From NCBI GenBank assembly GCA_012512705.1, contig JAAZDR010000026.1, positions 1 through 5,748 of the forward strand: a stretch of DNA of 5,748 nt, written 5' to 3'. Source of the stretch: Bacillota bacterium. GTDB lineage: Bacteria; Bacillota; Dethiobacteria; DTU022; JAAZDR01. Below the pieces are notes generated by a model. That model searched no databases. It was given only the letters and a program-made list of their open reading frames with translations, and was not told the DNA's origin. A program made the translations under genes and the position numbers. Positions within the stretch are counted from its first letter, which is position 1. The number at the start of each line of letters is the position of its first letter. Below are positions 1 to 5,748 of the stretch, piece after piece.

Positions 1-73
1 CTCATTTATTACTCCTACATTTTTATGCACTGCTGTTGGAGAAAATAATTAAAAGAATTAAGCACGCAGGAAA

Positions 74-103
74 TTGCCGTATTCTAACAAAATAAAGTAT
101 AAT
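74..103 (+). promoter_or_regulatory. Putative sigma-A promoter of miaB
   Basis: A perfect -10 hexamer TATAAT lies at 98-103. An upstream -35-like hexamer TTGCCG (74-79) matches the TTGACA consensus at four of six positions, with an 18-base spacer. Transcription would begin near 110, giving a leader of about 40 bases before the miaB start at 152. The surroundings are AT-rich, as expected for a vegetative promoter. No operator or riboswitch-like structure is evident in the short leader. This is a pattern match only; AT-rich intergenic DNA produces chance TATAAT hits, but the position and spacing are good. Confidence 0.55.
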
Positions 104-151
104 AAATACTGGATCCTCTTAGATAATTTGTAGGTAAAGAAAGGTGTTCCT

Positions 152-1504
152 ATGGCTAAAAAAGATGCTCAAAAAAGGTATTTTATCATCACCTTTGGCT
201 GTCAGATGAACGAGCACGATTCAGAGGCGATTGCTGGGATTCTTGAGAGTGAAGGTTATATTCGTGCAGAAGACAAAGAAGATGCCGATCTTTTGATTGT
301 CAATACTTGCGCGGTACGTCGAAAAGCGGAGCTAAAGGTGCTCGCTTTGATCGGACGCCTGCGCCCATTAAAAGAAAAAAAACCGGAAATGCTCATAGCT
401 GTTTGCGGCTGTATGGCACAACAGAAAGAGGTTGCTGAATATTTGGGAAAACGCTTTCAGCATCTTGTTGATCTTATTTTTGGCACTTTTGCTATTCCCC
501 GGCTGCCAGAGCTGCTGCAAGAGGCGCGGGATAAAAAGGGGACTGTTATCGATATTGTCGAAGTAGATGAAGGCCGGGAAGGAATACTGGTAAAACGTGA
601 GGATGATTTGAAGGCCTGGGTGACAATTACATACGGCTGTAACAACTTTTGTTCTTATTGTATTGTTCCTTATGTACGGGGAAGGGAAAAGAGCAGGAAC
701 CCCAAGGATATTCTCCGTGAAGTGAAACAACTCGGAAAAGAAGGTTTTAAAGAGGTGACCCTTCTCGGACAAAATGTAAATTCCTACGGCAAGGATTTAG
801 AGATGGAGATCACCTTTGCCGCGCTTCTGCGCGAGCTAAATAAGGTTGAAGGGATTAAACGGATCCGCTATATGACTTCACATCCGCGTGATTTTACTGA
901 TGAACTGATAGAGGTTATCAGGGATGGGGAAAAGATTTGCGAGCATTTCCATCTTCCCCTGCAAGCTGGCAGCAACCGCATATTAGAGAAAATGAACAGG
1001 GGTTACAGCCGGGAGCGCTATCTTGAACTGGTAAGTAAAATCCGTGAGCAGATTCCCGACAGCGCGATAACCACGGATTTGATTGTTGGATTCCCGGGAG
1101 AGACTGAAGAGGATTTTGCTGATACTATAGATATGGTGGAAAGGATACGCTTTGACTCCGCATTTACATTTGTATATTCAAAGCGCTCCGGAACGCCGGC
1201 AGCAGAGATGGAGGATCAGGTGCCTGAAGAGGAAAAGAAAAGGCGTATTGCTGTTTTAATTGACCTTCAGAATAGGATTACTAGAGAATTAAATGAAAAT
1301 CTCGTTGGCAGCGTACAGGAGGTTCTTGTGGAAGGAGTAAAGGGAGAAGACCCTGATACTTATACAGGAAGGACGCGGACAAATAAAATAGTAAATTTTA
1401 AAGCTGATGACAGTTTTGCTCTTGCTAAAGGGGAGCTCTGTCTTGTAAAGATCGAAGCGGAACAGACTTGGAATCTGAACGGAAAGTACCTCAAGACAAT
1501 ATAA
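152..1504 (+). CDS. miaB: tRNA-2-methylthio-N6-dimethylallyladenosine synthase MiaB
   Basis: Radical-SAM methylthiotransferase that converts i6A37 to ms2i6A37 in tRNAs, using two 4Fe-4S clusters in the cytoplasm. The 450-residue length is normal for the family. The N-terminal UPF0004 domain shows the three auxiliary-cluster cysteines in FGCQMNE (C17), NTCAVR (C53) and CGCMAQ (C87). The radical-SAM CxxxCxxC motif is GCNNFCSYC (C163, C167, C170), followed by VPYVRGRE. LLGQNVNSYG (204-213) and YSKRSGTPAA (342-351) are MiaB-type signatures, which favours MiaB over RimO or MtaB. The last ~70 residues form the TRAM RNA-binding domain. The ATG start is supported by a Shine-Dalgarno AAAGGTG at 140-146. 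Its expected partner MiaA is not in the window. The gene is followed at about 300 bases by mutS in the same direction, with a decayed PBP fragment between. It contains an A8 run at 375-382. Confidence 0.97.
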   Translation: MAKKDAQKRYFIITFGCQMNEHDSEAIAGILESEGYIRAEDKEDADLLIVNTCAVRRKAELKVLALIGRLRPLKEKKPEMLIAVCGCMAQQKEVAEYLGKRFQHLVDLIFGTFAIPRLPELLQEARDKKGTVIDIVEVDEGREGILVKREDDLKAWVTITYGCNNFCSYCIVPYVRGREKSRNPKDILREVKQLGKEGFKEVTLLGQNVNSYGKDLEMEITFAALLRELNKVEGIKRIRYMTSHPRDFTDELIEVIRDGEKICEHFHLPLQAGSNRILEKMNRGYSRERYLELVSKIREQIPDSAITTDLIVGFPGETEEDFADTIDMVERIRFDSAFTFVYSKRSGTPAAEMEDQVPEEEKKRRIAVLIDLQNRITRELNENLVGSVQEVLVEGVKGEDPDTYTGRTRTNKIVNFKADDSFALAKGELCLVKIEAEQTWNLNGKYLKTI

Positions 1505-1551
1505 CCGAAGGTCGATCTTGGGAACAGTTCGCAGTCAGCAGGCGGATCTGA

Positions 1552-1781
1552 AAGAGGGAAACTGCCGCGATAGTTCATGATTCTTTAGTTACAGCTGTAA
1601 ACGTTCCAGGTGCACTGGTAAGAGAAGCGTCCCTGCCCGGAATTACTATAGCAGGGAAGACAGGGAAAGCGCAGACTATAGAGAGGAACTTGATATTGGA
1701 TGTTTTATCGCTTATGCTCCGGCAGATAAACCGGAGGTAGTGGCTGTCACGGCAATTGAGGGATCAGCTGGTGGCATATGA
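1552..1781 (+). pseudogene. Remnant of a class B penicillin-binding protein (transpeptidase C-terminal part), frameshifted
   Basis: In the frame of position 1561 the DNA encodes IVHDSLVTAVNVPG (from 1570), then LPGITIAGKTGKAQ ending at 1674. In the frame of position 1686, one base earlier in phase, it continues as ELDIGCFIAYAPADKPEVV and then AVTAIEGSAGG, ending at a TGA at 1779-1781. Together these follow the order seen in PBP2/FtsI-type transpeptidases: a helix ending in VVN-PGG, a PGxxVAGKTGTAQ box with the active-site KTG (here 1657-1665), then FIGYAPADNP and a VVVE-GG strand. The NxPG spacing resembles MrdA/PBP2 more than FtsI, but this is tentative. The net shift equals one lost base (or two gained) between about 1660 and 1686. 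A TGA at 1549-1551 blocks the first frame upstream. The SxxK and SxN motifs and most of a normal 550-700 residue protein are absent, so this cannot be a working enzyme. Homology upstream of 1552 is not recognisable. Confidence 0.78.
1690..1718 (+). promoter_or_regulatory. Possible internal promoter ahead of mutS
   Basis: TTGATA (1690-1695, five of six matches to TTGACA) is followed after exactly 17 bases by TATGCT (1713-1718, four of six matches to TATAAT). Transcription would begin near 1725, about 80 bases before the favoured mutS start. The elements lie inside the decayed PBP sequence, so they may be chance codon-derived matches. There is no TG extension to strengthen the -10 box. Confidence 0.25.
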
Positions 1782-1791
1782 ATCAAATAGC

Positions 1792-1800
1792 GGGAGGGTG
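1792..1800 (+). promoter_or_regulatory. Shine-Dalgarno sequence that decides the mutS start
   Basis: GGGAGGGTG contains GGAGG at 1793-1797, seven bases before the TTG at 1805. This is an ideal ribosome binding site for that TTG and lies inside the coding frame of the longer ATG (1778) version. The ATG at 1778 has only GGTGG three bases upstream (too close) and GAGGG about 15 bases upstream (too far). Confidence 0.75.
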
Positions 1801-1804
1801 CTCC

Positions 1805-4417
1805 TTGGCAAAAATCACACCGATGCTTCAACAGTATCTTGCTATAAAAGAACAGCACAAAGACAAAATTTTATTCTTCCGCGTCGGAGATTTTTATGAA
1901 ATGTTTTTTGAAGATGCCGTTCTTGCTGCTCGTGAGCTAGATATCGTACTCACAACGCGTGATGCCGGGAGTGAAAACCCGGTACCGTTGGCCGGTGTTC
2001 CTTATCATGCGGCAGATACATATATCGCTCGCTTAATAGAAAAAGGTTATAAAGTAGCGATCTGTGACCAAGTCGAGGATCCCAGGCAGGCAAAAGGAAT
2101 TGTAAAACGGGAGATCACGCGGATCATAACACCAGGAACAGTAATTGATCCCAGTATGCTTGAGGAAAGACGCAATAATTATCTTGCTGCGCTGCTTAAA
2201 AATGATGATCACTACGCCCTGGCCACTCTCGATCATTCTACAGGCGAATTCGGTACCGCGGAGTTTAGGGGTGAAGGTGCTTTTTTGCGCTTGCTCGATG
2301 AACTCTACCGGCTGCAGCCTTCAGAGTGTATATATAACCAAAAGGATCGTCAGGTAGTAGAGGAATTAGCGTCTAAGCTTACGCTTTTAAATCTCTATCC
2401 TCAGCCAGAGGACTATTTTTCTTTCGAGAATGCTCTGGTAAAGCTAAAGGCAGTCAGCACAGAAAATTTTAACCTTGGTTCGGTATATGACCATCCCCTG
2501 GCAGCACGGGCAGCAGGGGCACTGATAAGTTATCTGGAAAGTTTAGGGAACAAAAACTTCAATCACCTCCAAGAGCTGAAGTTTTATACTCAGGATAACT
2601 ATATGATCCTTGATAAAACAACACACCGTAACCTGGAGCTAACACAAACCATTCGTGAAGGAAAGAAAAAAGGCTCTTTGTTGTCGGTGTTAGATCAGAC
2701 ACGCACAGCGATGGGGGGAAGAATGCTGCGAAGTTGGCTGGAAAAGCCTTTAATCGAAAGAGAACAGATTGAAAGGCGCCTTGCTGCAGTAGAGGAGCTG
2801 GTAAATAATAATTTTTTGCGGGAAGATCTCGCTTCTACTTTGAAAGGTATCCAAGATTTGGAACGTCTGGCAAGTAGAATTAATTTGGGTACTGTAAATG
2901 CTCGTGATCTTATAGCTTTAAAGAACAACCTTTCCATTTTCCCACAGATAAAAGCTTTGCTCGAAAAAACTAAAGCTGACCTCTTTTGTGAATTTAAGAA
3001 AGAACTTCCGGAACTGGGCTTTTTAGTACAGCTGATTCAGGAATGCTTAAGAGATGACCCTCCCCTCGCACTTCGTGAAGGCGGTTTGATTAGAAATGGA
3101 TACAGCGAAGAAGTTGATCAGCTGCGCCGGGTAACTACGGAAGGGAAAGAGTGGCTGCTGGATCTGGAGAAACAGGAGAAGGAAAAAACAGAAATTAAAT
3201 CCTTAAAGATCAGGTATAATAAGGTTTTTGGTTATTATATAGAGGTTACTAAGCCTAACATACATCTCGTTCCTGCAGAGTATATTCGTAAGCAGACCCT
3301 TGTTAATGCCGAGCGCTATATTACCGAAGAATTAAAAGATTTAGAAGAGAAGATCCTTAGGGCAGAGGAAAAACTAGCTGCTCTGGAATATCGACTCTTT
3401 GAGGCTTTAAGGGAAGAGGTTGCCGGCTATTCACGGCTGATCCAGCAGGCAGCACGTGTCATTGCGCGCATTGATTGTATTTTAAGTCTGAGTTTAGTAG
3501 CGGTAAGTAATCGCTATTGCCGTCCAAAAATTTCCAAATCTAAACGAACTGTTATTAAAAACGGCAGGCATCCCGTAGTCGAATTATACCTCGAGGGGCA
3601 GCGTTATATCCCCAATGATGCTTACCTTGACCGGGATGAAAACAGGATCTTGATTATTACAGGGCCTAATATGGCCGGCAAAAGCACTTTTTGCCGTAGT
3701 GTGGCGCTGACAGTGCTGATGTGCCAAATCGGCAGTTTTGTGCCTGCAGAAGAGGCAGAGATTGATCTCACAGATCGGATATTTGCACGCGTTGGGGCGA
3801 GTGATGACCTTAGTGCGGGACAGAGCACATTTATGGTAGAGATGGAAGAGACAGCAGCGATTTTAAAAAACGCCACCTCCAGCAGCCTTGTAATCCTAGA
3901 TGAGATTGGACGGGGGACAAGCACTTACGATGGCATGAGTATTGCGCAGGCTGTATTAGAATATATTCATGAAGAGTGCGGTGCGCGGACACTGTTTTCA
4001 ACTCATTATCATGAGCTAACCTCTTTAGAGGATAAGCTCCAAGGCGTCAAGAATTATTATATAGCGGTGAAAGAAAAAGAAGGAAACGTGCTCTTTTTAC
4101 GCCGAGTTTTACCGGGGAAAGCGGACCGCAGTTACGGTGTAAATGTGGCGCGGCTCGCGGGTATTCCCCCAGCGGTAACGGAGAGAGCGAATGAGATCCT
4201 AAAGATGCTCGAGAATAACGTTGGAAATGAGTTGGCTGTAACACGCGAAGGACAGATTTCTTTTTTCCCTGTTGCGCATAATGACAAGGCTAAGAATTTA
4301 AAAAACAAAGAAAAAAAAGTGCTGGAGCAGCTTAAATCATTGAACTTATTACAGATGACGCCGCTGGAGGCTTTAAATAAACTGCACGAGCTGCAGCAAA
4401 GATTATTAGATAGCTAA
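1805..4417 (+). CDS. mutS: DNA mismatch repair protein MutS
   Basis: Mismatch-recognition ATPase that binds mispairs and small loops as a clamp dimer and recruits MutL. I place the start at TTG 1805 (870 residues), because GGAGG sits seven bases upstream and the protein then begins MAKITPMLQQYL, like typical MutS. An in-frame ATG at 1778 would add nine residues of unrelated sequence that overlaps the PBP remnant. With M1 at 1805, the mismatch-reading Phe-x-Glu is F30/E32 in GDFYEMF. The connector and core domains follow, and the clamp region contains RYNKVFGYYIEVTKPN (from about 470). The ATPase has Walker A GPNMAGKST (620-628), the signature ASDDLSAGQSTFMVEME, Walker B ILDE (D699, E700) and FSTHYHEL (H734). 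QISFF at 817-821 matches the DnaN-binding motif of B. subtilis MutS. The tail PLEALNKLHELQQ is a usual MutS ending. All catalytic motifs are intact. mutL follows 15 bases downstream. Confidence 0.97.
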   Translation: MAKITPMLQQYLAIKEQHKDKILFFRVGDFYEMFFEDAVLAARELDIVLTTRDAGSENPVPLAGVPYHAADTYIARLIEKGYKVAICDQVEDPRQAKGIVKREITRIITPGTVIDPSMLEERRNNYLAALLKNDDHYALATLDHSTGEFGTAEFRGEGAFLRLLDELYRLQPSECIYNQKDRQVVEELASKLTLLNLYPQPEDYFSFENALVKLKAVSTENFNLGSVYDHPLAARAAGALISYLESLGNKNFNHLQELKFYTQDNYMILDKTTHRNLELTQTIREGKKKGSLLSVLDQTRTAMGGRMLRSWLEKPLIEREQIERRLAAVEELVNNNFLREDLASTLKGIQDLERLASRINLGTVNARDLIALKNNLSIFPQIKALLEKTKADLFCEFKKELPELGFLVQLIQECLRDDPPLALREGGLIRNGYSEEVDQLRRVTTEGKEWLLDLEKQEKEKTEIKSLKIRYNKVFGYYIEVTKPNIHLVPAEYIRKQTLVNAERYITEELKDLEEKILRAEEKLAALEYRLFEALREEVAGYSRLIQQAARVIARIDCILSLSLVAVSNRYCRPKISKSKRTVIKNGRHPVVELYLEGQRYIPNDAYLDRDENRILIITGPNMAGKSTFCRSVALTVLMCQIGSFVPAEEAEIDLTDRIFARVGASDDLSAGQSTFMVEMEETAAILKNATSSSLVILDEIGRGTSTYDGMSIAQAVLEYIHEECGARTLFSTHYHELTSLEDKLQGVKNYYIAVKEKEGNVLFLRRVLPGKADRSYGVNVARLAGIPPAVTERANEILKMLENNVGNELAVTREGQISFFPVAHNDKAKNLKNKEKKVLEQLKSLNLLQMTPLEALNKLHELQQRLLDS

Positions 4418-4432
4418 AGGTAGGTTAGCAAG

Positions 4433-5748
4433 ATGTCCCCAATAAGAATTCTTGATCCGTTTACTACTAACCAGATCGCTGCCGGAGAGGTGGTTGAAAC
4501 ACCTGCTTCCGTGGTTAAAGAGCTAGTGGAAAACGCTCTTGATGCTGAATCCTCTCAGATTAGTATAAGTTTTAAAAAAGGCGGTTTGGAAGAGATTCGT
4601 ATTATAGACAACGGCTATGGCATAGTGAAATCTGAAGTGGAGCTTGCCTTTCAGAGGCATGCGACGAGTAAAATCTATACTGCTGATGATTTATTGTCTG
4701 TTAAAACGCTGGGTTTTCGCGGGGAGGCTTTGCCGAGTATTGCTGCTGTATCGCGCTTGGAATGTATAACGCGGTCCAGGAACGATGATGTCGGAACCCG
4801 CATACTCCTCGAAGGAGGTCGAGCCATTGCTAAAGAAGAAGTTGGCGCTACAGTAGGCACTGAAATTAGGGTGTGTGAGCTTTTTTACAATACTCCCGCG
4901 CGCCGGCGTTTTTTGCAATCTATTGCTGCTGAAGCAGCACGGCTCTCTTTTTTAGTGACTAAAACATCCTTGATTAATCCCGCTGTTTCTTTTGTTTTGG
5001 CCAACGAAAATCGTAAACTGCTTGATACGCGCGGTGATGGAGATACACTGATGGTTATCAGCCAAGCTTATGGGCGGGAGTGTGCCCGGGCTATGCTTCC
5101 TCTCTCCGGAGCAGACGATGATTATAGCTTGGAAGGATTTATTTCCAACACTTCATGGACGAAAACAAATCGCCGTTTTCAGACTTTCTCCGTAAACGGA
5201 CGCCTTGTTAAAAGCCGGCTCCTGCAGGAAGCGCTGGAAGAAGGATATCGCTCTTTGTTACCCAAAGGTCGTTTTCCGGGCTGTGTTCTTCATTTAAAAG
5301 CTGATCCGCGAAAAATTGATGTTAATGTTCACCCGGCAAAAACAGGGGTTCGTTTTTCCAACGAGAAAGAGCTTTTTAACTTTATTGAAGACGTTGTACG
5401 TCAGACACTGCAAAAGAGGTTGAAATTTAACTTTTTTAAAAGCAGACCTGTTTCTTCTCGAGCGACACTTGAAGAGAAAGAGACAGAGAAGACAAGCCAG
5501 GGGATAATATCCTTTGAGAAGAATGAAAGCAGCGATCGCCCTTTCTACGCACAGGTCGATGAGAAGCCTTCCTTATCAGCACTAGAACCGCATACAGAGT
5601 ATAGTCCGGGTGGTACCGGGGTTGAAAAAAGTATTAATGAGCAGGACGCTGAGAAGCGTGCTGATTACTATGATTCTGAAACACCAATTCCGCCGCTAAC
5701 GATTATCGGTCAGCTTTTCCAAACTTATATTCTTGCCCAGACAGAGGA
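4433..5748 (+). CDS. mutL: DNA mismatch repair protein MutL (3' end beyond window)
   Basis: MutS-activated GHKL ATPase that couples mismatch recognition to strand incision. The frame is open for 438 codons from ATG 4433 to the window edge, with no stop. The N-terminal ATPase is complete. ANQIAAGEVVERP-like sequence precedes motif I ENALDA (E33 general base, N34), then motif II DNGYGI (59-64), HATSKI (76-81), motif III TLGFRGEALPS (92-102), and LFYNTPARRRFL (150-161). VNGRLVKSRLL and DVNVHPAK (K303) belong to the transducer domain. A polar, low-conservation linker spans about 330-415. GQLFQTYILAQTE (426-438) is the beginning of the C-terminal dimerisation domain, so the endonuclease DQHAxxExxxxE motif, if present, should lie about ten residues past the edge. 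AGG at 4422-4424 is eight bases before the ATG. The 15-base gap to mutS, with no terminator, implies co-transcription. An unusual Gly replaces the common Glu after HPAK (G305). Confidence 0.96.
   Translation, partial: MSPIRILDPFTTNQIAAGEVVETPASVVKELVENALDAESSQISISFKKGGLEEIRIIDNGYGIVKSEVELAFQRHATSKIYTADDLLSVKTLGFRGEALPSIAAVSRLECITRSRNDDVGTRILLEGGRAIAKEEVGATVGTEIRVCELFYNTPARRRFLQSIAAEAARLSFLVTKTSLINPAVSFVLANENRKLLDTRGDGDTLMVISQAYGRECARAMLPLSGADDDYSLEGFISNTSWTKTNRRFQTFSVNGRLVKSRLLQEALEEGYRSLLPKGRFPGCVLHLKADPRKIDVNVHPAKTGVRFSNEKELFNFIEDVVRQTLQKRLKFNFFKSRPVSSRATLEEKETEKTSQGIISFEKNESSDRPFYAQVDEKPSLSALEPHTEYSPGGTGVEKSINEQDAEKRADYYDSETPIPPLTIIGQLFQTYILAQTE

Noticed and set aside
3..94. Open frame at the left edge that could be the tail of an upstream gene
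   Set aside because: About 30 codons with low-complexity leucine and lysine content, no recognisable motif, and it overlaps the miaB promoter; the region is AT-rich and chance openness is likely.
368..772. A 134-codon open frame on the - strand inside miaB
   Set aside because: It lies entirely antisense to the well-supported miaB gene, has no recognisable motif and is explained as a codon-bias shadow; the other - strand open frames within miaB, mutS and mutL are rejected for the same reason.
1589..1600. Perfect 12-base palindrome TTACAGCTGTAA as a possible operator
   Set aside because: It falls inside the PBP-like reading frame (VTAVN codons), has no second copy in the window, and is not placed at either candidate promoter.
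1631..1656. Inverted repeat CCCTGC...GCAGGG as a possible terminator or regulatory hairpin
   Set aside because: The stem is only six base pairs with a 14-base loop, no T-run follows, and the bases are accounted for by the PBP-like coding remnant around the KTG box.
1645..1681. Short direct repeats ACTATAG (1645-1651, 1675-1681) and CAGGGAA (1652-1658, 1661-1667)
   Set aside because: They are only seven bases each and could arise by chance. They may have helped the frameshift by slippage, but that cannot be shown, and they do not form an array or an insertion-sequence end.

Overview
The window holds three co-directional housekeeping genes on the + strand: miaB (tRNA methylthiotransferase, complete), mutS (mismatch recognition ATPase, complete) and mutL (mismatch-repair ATPase/endonuclease family, running off the right edge). 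The gene order, moderate base composition, Gram-positive style ribosome binding sites, and a MutS tail carrying a QISFF sliding-clamp motif like that of Bacillus subtilis MutS all point to a Bacillota (Firmicutes) genome. A clostridial-class anaerobe is most likely, but that is inference from context, not a phylogeny.

Layout. Positions 1-151 are an AT-rich leader with a good sigma-A-like promoter (74-103) and the miaB ribosome binding site; no gene is supported upstream of it. miaB fills 152-1504. The 300-base gap up to mutS (1505-1804) is not empty. From about 1552 to 1781 it encodes, in two frames joined by a frameshift, a recognisable C-terminal piece of a class B penicillin-binding protein transpeptidase, including the KTG motif and the following FIAYAPADKPE strand. 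This is a decayed gene remnant, and its last bases overlap the region from which mutS is read. The true mutS start is probably the TTG at 1805, preceded by a strong Shine-Dalgarno sequence, rather than the in-frame ATG at 1778. mutS ends at 4417, and mutL starts 15 bases later at 4433 and is open to the last base.

How they work together. MutS recognises mismatches and recruits MutL. In bacteria without MutH/Dam, MutL carries the nicking endonuclease; its motif lies in the C-terminal domain, which is only just beginning where the window stops. MiaB adds the methylthio group to i6A37 in tRNAs reading UNN codons, after MiaA has made i6A; miaA commonly follows mutL in bacteria and may lie just beyond this window. 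No rho-independent terminator is visible between the genes, so miaB-mutS-mutL is plausibly one transcription unit, possibly with an extra internal promoter before mutS.

I see no undescribed multi-gene system here. The most notable item is the PBP remnant between miaB and mutS and its consequences for the mutS start and leader.
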